From contig NZ_QJKB01000001.1 of NCBI RefSeq assembly GCF_003201815.1, positions 744,001 through 808,000 of the forward strand: DNA of 64,000 nt, in the 5' to 3' direction. This DNA is from Undibacterium pigrum (GTDB taxonomy: Bacteria; Pseudomonadota; Gammaproteobacteria; Burkholderiales; Burkholderiaceae_D). Below are positions 1 to 8,847 of this stretch, piece after piece (the first letter of the stretch is position 1; the number at the start of each line of letters is the position of its first letter). The notes under the pieces are model-generated. The model saw nothing but the letters and a program-made list of their open reading frames with translations. It was not told where the DNA came from and did not search any database. A program made the position numbers and the translations under genes.

Positions 1-1023
1 CGGGCGGGCGCGACGAAGTTGGCCTTGTCCGCTTACCTCGACGGCTTCGAGCCAGTTGAGCCTGCGCTTGCCACTCGCAACCGGCCGCTGTTTGAGAAGA
101 TAGAAGCCGCTATGGTGTCCTACCGGGCCCTGATAGCCAATGGCACTCCTGCCGATGTGCAAACAGCACAACAGCGTTTGCACAGCTTGTTGGATGAAGC
201 AGATAAAGCGCTTGCACCTTCAGATAACGATGCCTTTGCGGCATTCATTGGGGCACTGACCATTTTGCTGCGAGAAGGTTTGGAAGCCCTGCTCGTGGTT
301 GTGGCCATGCTCGCATTTCTCAAAAAGGCAGAACGGCAGGATGTTGTGGCCTACGTGCATGCGGGTTGGATAGCTGCGCTCACTGCAGGCGGCATTACGT
401 GGGTTGTAGCGACCTACTTGGTTGGCGTTAGCGGGGCAAGCCGGGAACTGACGGAAGGATTCTCATCACTGTTTGCTGCCGTGGTTTTGTTGGGGGTTGG
501 CATGTGGATGCATCAGAAGAGCGTGGCTGGCCGCTGGCAGGTCTATCTCAAGGAAAAACTGTCCTCGGCACTCAACAAACGCACGGCATGGTTCTTGTTC
601 TCTCTGGCCTTCGTTGCCGTTTATCGCGAGGTATTTGAGACAGTGCTGTTCTTTGCCGCGCTTTGGACTGAAGGAAATGGTTGGCCTTTGCTCGCTGGCT
701 TGGGTACCGGCATTGGAATTTTAGCCTTGCTTGCTATTGTGCTGCTGCGCACCAGTACTCGCCTGCCAATTGGTCAGTTTTTCGCAGCTAGCTCACTGCT
801 TGTGGCTGTGCTTGCCGTGATCTTGGCAGGAAAGGGTATTGCAGGACTGCAAGAAGCAGGATTGATTCATACCAGTCCTATTGCAATTCCACGCATTGAC
901 CTTTTGGGCGTCTATCCATCGTGGCAGACACTCTCAGTACAGTTTGCTGTTTTACTCGTCGTTGTGGTGGCCTTCACGATCAATTTGCGTGCGTCGCGTC
1001 AAATGACAGAACAACAAAGTTGA
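1..1023 (+). CDS. FTR1-family high-affinity iron permease (5' end outside window)
   Basis: This is the C-terminal half or more of an FTR1-family permease, which moves iron across the cytoplasmic membrane. The frame is open from base 1, so the N-terminus lies upstream; a TTG at 19 is only an internal codon. The two family motifs are present: REGLE at bases 271-285 and a degenerate second copy REVFE at 625-639, each inside a hydrophobic helix. About seven membrane segments follow in the usual spacing, and the stop is at 1021-1023. Bacterial members often have a long periplasmic N-terminal region, which would fit the missing part. The downstream frame is a redoxin remnant, so this end of the locus has been rearranged. 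The family call is strong; the metal is inferred from the family. Confidence 0.88.
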   Translation, partial: RAGATKLALSAYLDGFEPVEPALATRNRPLFEKIEAAMVSYRALIANGTPADVQTAQQRLHSLLDEADKALAPSDNDAFAAFIGALTILLREGLEALLVVVAMLAFLKKAERQDVVAYVHAGWIAALTAGGITWVVATYLVGVSGASRELTEGFSSLFAAVVLLGVGMWMHQKSVAGRWQVYLKEKLSSALNKRTAWFLFSLAFVAVYREVFETVLFFAALWTEGNGWPLLAGLGTGIGILALLAIVLLRTSTRLPIGQFFAASSLLVAVLAVILAGKGIAGLQEAGLIHTSPIAIPRIDLLGVYPSWQTLSVQFAVLLVVVVAFTINLRASRQMTEQQS

Positions 1024-1278
1024 TTCGCAGGTGCGAGTAGCGGACTATTCGAGCGATACGATCCGCATACGGTGCCCCATATTTGCCTGATCGGCCCGGC
1101 AGGGAGACTGGAATATGCGGACGAGATGAACAGTGAGGCGAGCCCCAATTCAGTCGATATCGCAGGAACTACAAATGACGTCATTCAAGCGATAGACGAA
1201 GTTGATGCGGGAAAGCCAGTCAGCAAATCAATCACTCAGCCTTACGGCTACTCAGTAAAATACAGTACGACGGGCTGA
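1024..1278 (+). pseudogene. C-terminal remnant of an AhpC/TSA (redoxin) family protein
   Basis: The frame directly after the FTR1 stop reads like the last third of a thioredoxin/peroxiredoxin-like protein. It has a VPHICLIGPAGRLEYA strand-turn, a stretch matching the alpha-helical region, a VDAGKPVS segment, and a tail QPYGYSVKY. Redoxins of this kind usually end in PYGCSVKY, so the tail Cys is Tyr here. The catalytic N-terminal half is absent. The only start candidate is a GTG at 1072, without a convincing ribosome-binding site. I read it as a fragment left by deletion or recombination, not a working gene. Confidence 0.55.
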
Positions 1279-1313
1279 TCACAATTCCAGATGCTTCCTC
1301 GCACCGGTTTACA

Positions 1314-1655
1314 CTAGGCAGTCCGATGACCGAGTGCGATGGAGCCTGCACCAGCAAGTGCCAGGCCTACGCCGAGATAGTCATTCCATGTCGGCGTAAC
1401 GCCGTCGACGAAATGCAACCAGCCTATGGCTGTGGCGATATAGATTGCGCCATAGGTGGCATACACACGGCCACTGGCGGCCGGATGCAGAGTCAACAAC
1501 CATACAAACGCCACCAGGCTTAGTGTCGCTGGCAGCAATAGCCAAGGCGACCCTTTACCAGTGAGCCATAACAAGGGCAGATAGCAGCCCAGCAGTTCGG
1601 CAATGGCGGTGGCAAAAAACAGGCCGAATGTGCGTGTCAGGGCGATAGTGTCCAT
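1314..1655 (-). CDS. YnfA/UPF0060 family small membrane protein
   Basis: A 113-residue protein made almost entirely of four membrane helices, with the family's typical [15 protein letters not shown] segment in the third helix and a short C-terminal tail. The length is close to that of E. coli YnfA (108). YnfA resembles small multidrug-resistance transporters, and a role in efflux of toxic compounds is proposed for some members; the substrate here is unknown. Its ATG is one base after the merR stop codon, so the two genes are almost certainly co-transcribed and the protein is probably part of the metal/toxicant response controlled by that regulator. Confidence 0.85.
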   Translation of the reverse strand: MDTIALTRTFGLFFATAIAELLGCYLPLLWLTGKGSPWLLLPATLSLVAFVWLLTLHPAASGRVYATYGAIYIATAIGWLHFVDGVTPTWNDYLGVGLALAGAGSIALGHRTA

Positions 1656-1656
1656 G

Positions 1657-2178
1657 TTAGAGGCGTTTCAGTTCGGTGATTGTTGTGGACAGAGTCGACG
1701 TCGCTTGTGCAGCCAAAGGCGGAGTGCAGCACCCGCCATCGGCCTTGCCCTGTGGCTCGCCTTCAAGCAAGGACAAGTCGTCAATGATGACACAATCTCT
1801 GGTCTGACCGCCCCCACACGCCTCATTACAGCTACACACAAAAGAGGCCAGACTCGCTTCGAGCTGTTTCATCTCCTCCAGCTTTGCGCGGATGTCATCG
1901 AGACGTGCCTGCGCCATGTCGCGCACCTCCAGGCAGGCGCGATCGCCATCTTCGAACAAATCCACCAATTCCCGGACTTCGTCGATAGGAAAGCCGAAAT
2001 CCCGGCAGCGCCGGATAAAAGTCAAGCGCTTGAGATCGTCGTCGCGATAATAGCGATGGCCATTCGTGGCACGGCCTGGACTTGGCAGCAGGCCGATTTT
2101 TTCATAATAACGAATCGTAGGGACGCTGCAGTCGGTTTGAGATGACAGCATGCCAATGGTGAGGTTGGGGTTGGTCAT
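1657..2178 (-). CDS. MerR-family soft-metal-responsive transcriptional regulator
   Basis: A 173-residue MerR-family activator/repressor. The N-terminal winged helix-turn-helix (residues about 7-70) has the classic [11 protein letters not shown] recognition segment and HRYYRDDDL wing. A dimerisation helix follows (about 85-113), then a cysteine-rich effector loop. Cysteines are at 82, 115, 117, 121, 129, 150 and 151. In MerR proper, Cys82, Cys117 and Cys126 bind mercury, so thiol coordination of a soft metal (Hg, Cd, Pb, Zn) is plausible; the exact metal cannot be told. A longer frame starts at 2205, but the ATG at 2178 fits the family N-terminus and has AAGAAG upstream. It is followed at 1 bp by ynfA and faces the operator at 2204-2222. 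Confidence 0.88.
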   Translation of the reverse strand: MTNPNLTIGMLSSQTDCSVPTIRYYEKIGLLPSPGRATNGHRYYRDDDLKRLTFIRRCRDFGFPIDEVRELVDLFEDGDRACLEVRDMAQARLDDIRAKLEEMKQLEASLASFVCSCNEACGGGQTRDCVIIDDLSLLEGEPQGKADGGCCTPPLAAQATSTLSTTITELKRL

Positions 2179-2199
2179 AAAGGTCTTCTTAAAAAACGC

Positions 2200-2230
2200 T
2201 TGCACCTGAAGTTACTTGAGGTTGTACTGT
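2200..2230 (+). promoter_or_regulatory. MerR-type operator/promoter between merR and the small Cys-protein gene
   Basis: A 19-bp near-perfect palindrome, ACCTGAAGTTACTTGAGGT (2204-2222), has one mismatched pair. It sits between a plus-strand -35 candidate TTGCAC (2200-2205) and a -10 candidate, TGTACT (2223-2228, 17-bp spacer) or TACTGT (2225-2230, 19-bp spacer). MerR regulators bind dyads lying in the spacer of the promoter they activate, so this would drive the rightward gene at 2343. On the minus strand TTGCCT (2238-2233) and TAACTT (2214-2209) could form the merR promoter with the same dyad over its -10, giving autoregulation. The transcription direction is inference. Confidence 0.6.
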
Positions 2231-2342
2231 ACAGGCAAACGCTATTTCAGCCAAGCGACTGGGCACACATATGAAAAACACAGCACGCTGCGCCAGTAAA
2301 ACCAGTTACAAGCAGTAGAAACTTTTTCCTTAGGAGCTCAAT

Positions 2343-2675
2343 TTGATCCCAATTGCACCCGCGCCAATCGCTTGCACACTCTCGGCTGCCAGCTTTAAAG
2401 AGCGAGCCCAATGGCTGCACGAACTGACCGCCCGCGCACTGCTTAGTCATCGCATTGAAGGGCAACGGCTGCATCTAAGTTATCGGCCAGACGCCAGGGC
2501 TGACGTCGAAAAAATGGTTCAGCGAGAACGGCAATGCTGTGGATTTCTAAAGTACGAATTGCAGTCGGGTACCGAGTCAATTGAAGTTGTCGTGTCAGCG
2601 CCCACCGAGGCATGTGACGATGCGCAAGCTTCGTTTGCTCACTTGATACCGCCAACCACATCAGCGATCACTTGA
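2343..2675 (+). CDS. Small cysteine-containing protein, probably MerR-regulated, unknown function
   Basis: A 110-residue soluble protein without signal peptide or membrane segment. The start is TTG, chosen because AGGAG lies six bases upstream (2332-2336). Cysteines are at 11, 65, 66 and 91; the vicinal pair sits in a conserved-looking RERQCCGFLKYEL segment, which suggests thiolate metal binding. Proteins with this look occur, as far as I recall, near mercury or heavy-metal resistance genes, but I do not know a named family or tested function. It is divergent from merR-ynfA with the MerR-type operator between, about 110 bases upstream of the start, which suggests a metal chaperone or scavenger role. 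That role is inference. Confidence 0.6.
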   Translation: MIPIAPAPIACTLSAASFKERAQWLHELTARALLSHRIEGQRLHLSYRPDARADVEKMVQRERQCCGFLKYELQSGTESIEVVVSAPTEACDDAQASFAHLIPPTTSAIT

Positions 2676-2678
2676 AGC

Positions 2679-2938
2679 TCAAAGCCAAAAGCCACCTTTT
2701 GGTGGCCCTGAGATAGCTACGTAATCAAAAATGAGCAATTATTTTTATAAGAATCTTTTTGGCCGGGATATGACCTTACTTCTCATGCACGAATGGATTT
2801 CTACAAACTGCAGTGTTTTATTTCACAATATCCAGACTATCGCTGAATGAAGCATTTTCGTTTCATCATTGACAAACTATTCGAGGAAAGGCACTGTTGC
2901 ATATTCCCCAACTATGTCATCTGTTCACCTTTACATAA
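2679..2938. other. Intergenic stretch upstream of the Tn3-family transposase
   Basis: AT-rich, with no gene visible. A short hairpin GCCACC-TTTT-GGTGGC (2691-2706) follows the small Cys-protein gene. It lacks a T-run on the plus strand; on the minus strand it is followed by TTTTGGCTTT. I could not find a left terminal inverted repeat starting with GGGG that would mark the edge of a Tn3-family element. Confidence 0.4.
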
Positions 2939-5900
2939 ATGGCTTCCGAATCCCATCGCCTATCGATCTTAAGCGACGACGAGATCGAGGATCTATATGG
3001 TCTACCGCGCTTTACCGATGATGACCGCCAACTCTATTTCGATTTAAGCCCTGCTGAAAAAGCAGCGGCGGGAGATATCCGTACAGCGTCAGTAGCGGCG
3101 TACCTGATACTCGAGCTCGGCTACTTCAAGGCCAGGCGCCAGTTTTTTGCGTTTGAAGCCCACGAAGTCGAGAATGACCTCCTATATATTCTCGCTGCGT
3201 ATTTTCCAGGGCGGACGCTAGTCGATATTCGCTTTCCGTCACGACCCACAAGGGGCTCACTGCAAAAGACAGTCTTAGAGCTATTTGATTATCGGCTGTT
3301 TGGCGCTCAGGAAAGAGGCGAAATCGAAGCTAGAGCGGAGCGTTTTGCGATGCTCTCAACTCAACCGATTTTCATTCTGCGGGAAATCCTTCAACAATTG
3401 TCGATCAACCGCGTCGTACCGCCTTCGTATTCATCACTACAAGATATTGTCGGCAAGGCAGTATCAGGAGAACGTGTCCGTATCTCCGGCTTACTAACTG
3501 AAGCGCTAACACCTGAAATTCTTCAAAGTCTGACCTCTCTCCTGGAAGCAGACGAACAAATCTATACCATCACTGCATTGCGGCGGGAGGCAAAAGATTT
3601 TTCCTATGGCGAGTTGCGCAGGGAAGTCGCACGCCGCGAATTCTTCGAGCCCTTGCACGAGTTCGCAGCGACCTTCCTTTCTTCTGCCGGCTTGTCGCAA
3701 GAGAGCAGCAGATACTATGCATCACTGGTCAATTTCTACACGGTCTATAAATTGCAGCGAATGCACAAACAGACGGCACAACTCTTTCTCTTATGCTTTG
3801 CGTACCAGCGCTTTCGTCAGATCAATGACAATTTGACAGATGCCTTTATCCATTTGGTGCACCAATATGAGAAACAAGCCAAATCGCATGCGGAGATAGC
3901 AATGCAACAGGCGTTAGAAGATGCTCTGAAAAATCTACAAGCTGCAGGGAAGGTCCTTGGACTTTTTATTGACGAATCAATATCGTCTGACCTGCCATTT
4001 TCAGAAATTAAAGAGAAAGCCTTTTCTTTGCTAGACCGTGAGCAGTTTCCTATCGTCTCTGACTACATGCGCCGTATCGCCTTCGATAAATCTGCCTTTG
4101 AATGGGCGTACTACGGAACGCTGTCTCGGACGTTCAAGCAGAATCTGCGTCATTTATTTGCCGCGCTTGACTTCGCCGGACGCGTTGAGAACGCTCCACT
4201 GATACAAGCTGTCGTCTTCCTTCAAGACCTGTTCAGAAGTGATAAGTATCCGCGCAAGATCGATACGGCGGTTCTTCCATCAGATCTAATCCCTAAACAT
4301 CTTCAGAAATATCTGTACGTTCCCTCTGAAGTGGATCGACGCCGTAAAGTGATTCAACCAGACCGCTTCGAATTTCTGGTCTACAGGATGCTCCGTAATG
4401 CACTGGAAGCTGGCGACGTGTTTGTACAAAAAAGTACCGAATACCGACGTTTTGAAGACGATTTGATCAACGAAGAAAAATGGAAACGCAGCAGGCAAAT
4501 TATTGAAGAGCTGAATTTACCATTATTGTCAGCACCTATTGAAGATACCCTGGCGGCTTTCCAAGAATCGATCGAGTCTCTTCTGGAAAGGGTAAACCAG
4601 CGAATCGACGAAGGCGAGAACAAACATATCAAATTTCGTGGCAATGGTGAAAAGCGCCGTTGGCGACTTCTCTATCCCACATCAGAAGAGCCAGTCAATA
4701 GCCCGTTTTTTAGCCAACTTCCTGGCATCGGGATTGCAGATCTGCTGTGGTTCGTCGCTGGAGAAACATTATTTCTGCAGGGCTTTACTCATGTACTGGA
4801 CCGGTATGTCAAACATGATCCAGATCCCAAGGAAATACTTGCCTGTGTAGTGGCAATGGGCACTAATATGGGACTTGGAAAAATGGCTGAGGTCTCAGGT
4901 TTGTCTTATTCCTCGTTGGCGTCGAGTTCACGAAATTTCCTGCGGCAAGAAACGCTGCGCGCCGCCAATGATGCCATCATCAATGCAATTGCCCAATTGC
5001 CAGCATTCCATCTATTTGACATTGAGGATGCAATGCATTCCAGCTCGGATGGCCAGCGCATGGAGACGCAGATTGATACGCTTAATTCGCGGCATTCCCC
5101 CAAATATTTTGGACTGCAAAAAGGAGTAAGTAGCCTGACATTGGTTGCCAACCATGTGCCAGTTAACGCTAAGGTCATAGGTACCCATGAGCATGAAAGC
5201 CATTACGTATTTGATTTGCTTTACAATAACACTTCCGATATCAGACCGGAGCGTCATTCCACAGATACACATGGGACAAACCAAGTCAATTTCATCGTCT
5301 TGAGAACCTTCAACCATGAGTTTGCACCCAGATATAAGAATTTCCCAAAAAAAGCCGAATCAATCATTGGTTTTCAACAACCAAACCAATACGGAAACGT
5401 GTGGATCAAACCTTGCCGGCGGGTAAATGACGAACTGATCGTCAAAGAGTGGCCCAACATCCAGCGCATCTTGGTTTCGCTGGCGCAAAAGGACGTCACC
5501 CAGTCAACGATCGTGAGGAAGCTATCAAGCTATGCCCGGCAGAATTCGACCAAGAGGGCATTGTGGGAACTTGATCACCTGTGTTTTACGGAATATGTGT
5601 TGAAATACATCGATGACCCGAAGTTACGGCAAGGAGTGCAAAAGGCGCTAAACCGGGGAGAGGCCTATCATAAGTTCAGGCGAGCAGTCGCGTTCGTGAA
5701 TGGGGGAAAATTTCGGGTTAGGACAGAAGACGAGCAGCATATTTGGAATGAATGTTCGCGTTTGATTGCCAACGCTGTTATTTATTACAACACGCTAATC
5801 CTGTCCCAGGTATATGAGCAGAAATTAAGGGCAGGAGATGAGGCTGCAATCGAGCTGATGCGCAGGATCTCGCCAGTGGCCTGGCAGCACGTCAATCTGT

Positions 5901-6025
5901 TTGGAACCTTTGAATTTACGCCTAGTGGCTCGAAGCTAGACATTGAGGCACTGGCGGCGTTGTATTTGGATCCTACATACTGGCTTAACACTTTGAAAGA
6001 TCGTGATGAAATCCCACCACGTTAG
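2939..6025 (+). CDS. tnpA: Tn3-family transposase TnpA
   Basis: A 1028-residue replicative transposase, full length for the Tn3 family (about 950-1030). The N-terminal half is the DUF4158-type DNA-binding region; the C-terminal half is the DDE catalytic domain. The acidic triad can be placed: Asp704 in the SSDGQR motif, Asp776 in the TDTHGTNQ motif, and Glu877 in ALWELDHL. The frame is uninterrupted, so the protein may be active. No resolvase gene, no res-like site and no paired terminal repeats were found next to it; a candidate right end (read inward GGGGGAAATGTTTGC) lies at 6041-6027 just after the stop. It may be a stripped or one-ended element. Base composition is more AT-rich than the RHS gene that follows. 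Confidence 0.92.
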   Translation: MASESHRLSILSDDEIEDLYGLPRFTDDDRQLYFDLSPAEKAAAGDIRTASVAAYLILELGYFKARRQFFAFEAHEVENDLLYILAAYFPGRTLVDIRFPSRPTRGSLQKTVLELFDYRLFGAQERGEIEARAERFAMLSTQPIFILREILQQLSINRVVPPSYSSLQDIVGKAVSGERVRISGLLTEALTPEILQSLTSLLEADEQIYTITALRREAKDFSYGELRREVARREFFEPLHEFAATFLSSAGLSQESSRYYASLVNFYTVYKLQRMHKQTAQLFLLCFAYQRFRQINDNLTDAFIHLVHQYEKQAKSHAEIAMQQALEDALKNLQAAGKVLGLFIDESISSDLPFSEIKEKAFSLLDREQFPIVSDYMRRIAFDKSAFEWAYYGTLSRTFKQNLRHLFAALDFAGRVENAPLIQAVVFLQDLFRSDKYPRKIDTAVLPSDLIPKHLQKYLYVPSEVDRRRKVIQPDRFEFLVYRMLRNALEAGDVFVQKSTEYRRFEDDLINEEKWKRSRQIIEELNLPLLSAPIEDTLAAFQESIESLLERVNQRIDEGENKHIKFRGNGEKRRWRLLYPTSEEPVNSPFFSQLPGIGIADLLWFVAGETLFLQGFTHVLDRYVKHDPDPKEILACVVAMGTNMGLGKMAEVSGLSYSSLASSSRNFLRQETLRAANDAIINAIAQLPAFHLFDIEDAMHSSSDGQRMETQIDTLNSRHSPKYFGLQKGVSSLTLVANHVPVNAKVIGTHEHESHYVFDLLYNNTSDIRPERHSTDTHGTNQVNFIVLRTFNHEFAPRYKNFPKKAESIIGFQQPNQYGNVWIKPCRRVNDELIVKEWPNIQRILVSLAQKDVTQSTIVRKLSSYARQNSTKRALWELDHLCFTEYVLKYIDDPKLRQGVQKALNRGEAYHKFRRAVAFVNGGKFRVRTEDEQHIWNECSRLIANAVIYYNTLILSQVYEQKLRAGDEAAIELMRRISPVAWQHVNLFGTFEFTPSGSKLDIEALAALYLDPTYWLNTLKDRDEIPPR

Positions 6026-6036
6026 TGCAAACATTT

Positions 6037-6146
6037 CCCCCGAAAATGTAAAAAGAACGATTTTCCAGTCTTAAAAAACTTGCTAAAACGGCCTTCGGAT
6101 ATCTGAATAACGGAGGTCATCTAGGCTAATTTTACATTTTTGGGGG
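6037..6146. repeat. 110-bp segment bounded by 17-bp inverted repeats
   Basis: CCCCCGAAAATGTAAAA at 6037-6053 and TTTTACATTTTTGGGGG at 6130-6146 are inverted copies with one mismatch, ending outward in C5/G5. The 76 bases between them show no further symmetry and no coding potential. This could be an insertion-sequence end relic, a small non-autonomous element, or the site where the upstream transposase locus ended. The rest of the gap (6147-6342) holds nothing I can identify apart from the ribosome-binding region of the RHS gene. Confidence 0.5.
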
Positions 6147-6342
6147 TTGGGCAAACACACCCAGATTGCCAAAGTATGCTCCTTTCTTTTTATTGCAATT
6201 TTCCCTAAACATTTTGCGAAATCCGTGGATACCTTGCACTGAGAAGAATTAGTGCAGTTAGTCCGTTGCATGTCTGCCAACAGGTTTTGGATCAGGCAAA
6301 GAAGACGGGTTGATATTTACGAATAGCAAAGGTAGGTAAAAA

Positions 6343-8313
6343 ATGGTTGCAATGGTCAATGGTCAAGGTCTGGGAGCACAAACGAATCCCCTGAACGTGT
6401 TTGCACAAAGAAGTCAGCTGGGTCATGCACAGGCAGGGAAGAACGGCCAGCGCGTGTGTGTCAATGGCAAGACAGGCAATCTCGTCATCCAGAGCCAGGA
6501 TGTACAACTATTCGACCATGGACTCGACCTTGGCGTGCTACGCACCTACAACAGCAGCGGCCAGTTCACCGACGACAATGGCGACAACTGGCTGCTTGGT
6601 TTTTATGCCAAACGCCTCGATGTTGTCGGGCCATTAGGTAAAGCTGGCAGCAGCCTCATCAAGACAGAAGCAGACGGCGCCCGAGTCAGTTTCCAGTGGG
6701 ATGACGCACACCAAAAGTACACCGGCCAAAGAGAAGGCGAGCAGCCTGCCGACATCCTCCTTGACGGTGGCCAACTCCTGTGGCGCCAGCAAGGCACAGG
6801 CCTCTCAGAATCCTATGATATTGGCAGTGGCCGCCTGCTCGCCACCATCGACCCGCTCGCTTACCGCATCAGCTACGACTACGACGACCGGGGCCTGCTC
6901 GCCAAAGCCACCTCAGATCACGGCGCCTCCACCAGCTACCAGTACGATGGCAACCGTCTTCGCGACATCCAGACCCACTACCTCGATACCGCAGGACAAT
7001 GGCAACAACAGAATAGCGTCCACTACAGCTACGATGGCCAGGACCGCCTCTCTGCAGTCACCCTCACCACCGTCGCCCCTGATGGCGCCAATACTGCTGC
7101 CGGTCATGTCTACAGCACCCGCTATACCTACGATGGCAACAGCAAACGCCTTGCTGGCATCAGCCAGGACGACGGCACCCAACTCAGCTTCACTTACCAA
7201 GAAATCGCCGGAGAATACCGCCTCAGCCAGATCGAAGATGGCCAGCAACAGACCACCCGTTTTGCCTATGACATTGGCAATGGCATCACCACCGTCGAAG
7301 ACAGCCTGCACCAGCACACCGTATTAAGCTACCGCGCCGATGGCAAACTCATCGCCATCGACCAACCCCAGGGGCAAGGGAGCAGCCATACCGACCTCAA
7401 TTACGATGACCAGGGCAATCTCCTTACCGTCATCGCCGACAATCAACTGCTCAGCGAACTGCAATACGACGCTGCCGGCCGACAAATCTCCGGCCGCGAT
7501 GCCGATGGCAATACCCTCACACGCACTTACGACAGCCTCGGCCAATTGCGTAGCGAAACCATCCAGCTCAGCGCCGACGGTAGCAATCCCGCTCAGCCTG
7601 CCAGCGACGCCACCACCCGCTACTACTACCAGGCAGCCCCCTCAGGCCGCGGCGAACTACTCCGCTTCATCATCGACGCTACAGGCCAGGCGACCGAATA
7701 CCGCTACAATGCCCAGGGCCAGCGCATCAGCGCCCTCAGCTACACCGCACAAAGTCTCGATGCCGCCAGCCTCACTGGTGACGAAACAGTCGCCACCATC
7801 GACAGCCTCGTGCAAAATGTGGTGCAACTGAGCGATGCACAAAGCCAGTCCGCATTCCGCACAGACATCCTGCGTACCGACCTCAACTATGACGCCCATG
7901 GCCAGCTCGCCAGCGTCATCCACTACACCCAGGTACACAACGATGCCAGCTTCAGTGGCGATGCACAAAGCCAGGCAGAAACACGCTACCTCTATGACAC
8001 AGAAGGGCGTCTCCTCACTAAAATCGATCTTGCCAGTGCCCTGCAGACCACCTACACCCATGATGAACAAGGGCGCGTCCTCAGCGTCACCGAAGGCCCC
8101 CTGGCCAGTACCGTCAACCAGCATGAGCCAGGTGCAAGACGCCTCAGCATCACCAATGCGGCAGGCGTCCAGACCACCCAGATTTACGGCCGCACAGCTC
8201 CCTTGATGGCAAGACACCTATCGAGCGCTTCACCGAACTCTCAGACAAGACCCCGCTCGGAGAAGAAGTCATTGCCAAATTCGACCCATCAAAAGAGCAT
8301 ATTCAGGAACTGA
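6343..8313 (+). pseudogene. RHS-repeat protein, 3'-truncated
   Basis: The frame encodes about 616 residues of RHS/YD-repeat protein followed by about 40 unrelated residues. The N-terminus lacks a signal peptide. From about residue 40 there are repeated strands of the type YDxxGRLxxxxD and YTYDGNSKRLAGI, as in the beta-cage shell of RHS toxins. Homologous proteins are usually much longer and carry a core-domain boundary and a variable C-terminal toxin; both are missing here. RHS similarity stops at about base 8190, inside QTTQIYGR, where the sequence changes to a transposase tail in another frame. The ATG at 6343 has GGTAGG upstream. High GC and strong codon bias produce many long shadow frames here. 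Probably non-functional as an effector. Confidence 0.8.
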
Positions 8314-8351
8314 ATTACCGTGCCGAACTGGCGCTACGGAAATTGAAATGA
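8193..8351 (+). pseudogene. 3' scar of an IS481-like transposase
   Basis: From base 8193 one frame reads HSSLDGKTPIERF, then a DKTPLGEEV segment, FDPSKEHIQ, and a NYRAELALRKLK tail before TGA at 8349-8351. This is the typical C-terminal end of integrase-core transposases of the IS481 (IS3-like) type; the DDE core is missing. The following TGTCCGTGAATCGCACA could be the element's terminal repeat, ending near 8368. The scar fuses abruptly to the RHS gene on its left, so insertion plus deletion probably removed both the RHS 3' end and the start of the next gene. The IS family assignment is from memory of the motif. Confidence 0.6.
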
Positions 8352-8438
8352 TGTCCGTGAATCGCACAGCTCAATGTCTCTCCATTTGAACGCTTCTTTC
8401 TCATCGAGATTGATCCGCCGTCCTACCTTCGAGAAGAA

Positions 8439-8846
8439 ATGAAGGAATTGATATTCATCATTTCCAAGAAATGGTCAAAAATATCAAAGCGCGAAACGAC
8501 CCCGTTCTGCCCATATCTATATATCCACGGGCTGAGTCCAATAGAGCTAGTGGCTTTGAAAAAAGACCTTCATCAGGAGGGGTTCAAGTTCGTCGACGGT
8601 TATGACTATCTTGGTGCGGAATTCAACGCAAGCTCTATAGCCCTGCAGTTGACCCACAGCGATGGAATAAAAATCAAAATACTTGATACATTGGCAAATT
8701 TACTCGCAACTGTCAATGTCATTACAAAAACTAGAAAAATCTATCAGTTTCACTTTGGCAAAGACTACCTAACTCTTACCAATTCTTCATTGGGTCACGC
8801 AAGTATCCAGATCAATAAACTGTCGGATATTAAAGGGATAATCTAA
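8439..8846 (+). CDS. Unrecognised protein directly upstream of herA, probably 5'-truncated
   Basis: A 135-residue product counted from the first ATG, but the frame is open and protein-like back to 8361 (FERFFLIEIDPPSYLREEM), immediately after the IS scar, so the original start has probably been lost. The composition is lysine-rich and soluble, with hydrophobic strands such as IFIISKKW and LYIHGLSP. I do not recognise the family. The stop at 8846 is one base before the herA ATG, so the two genes formed one operon. In known defence operons HerA is paired with SIR2, DUF4297 or NurA-type nucleases; the visible part matches none of these that I can name. Confidence 0.5.
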   Translation: MKELIFIISKKWSKISKRETTPFCPYLYIHGLSPIELVALKKDLHQEGFKFVDGYDYLGAEFNASSIALQLTHSDGIKIKILDTLANLLATVNVITKTRKIYQFHFGKDYLTLTNSSLGHASIQINKLSDIKGII

Positions 8847-8847
8847 A

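Noticed and set aside
1603..2145. A 180-codon plus-strand frame opposite merR
   Set aside because: It is antisense to a well-supported MerR-family gene, has no ribosome-binding site and no recognisable domain.
2691..2706. GCCACC/GGTGGC hairpin as terminator of the small Cys-protein gene
   Set aside because: No T-run follows on the plus strand; the T-rich side is on the minus strand where no gene is being read.
6701..8217. Several long frames on both strands inside the RHS gene (for example 7340-7831 plus, 7657-8217 minus)
   Set aside because: They overlap a clear YD-repeat coding frame, have low-complexity translations, and arise from its GC-rich, repetitive codons.
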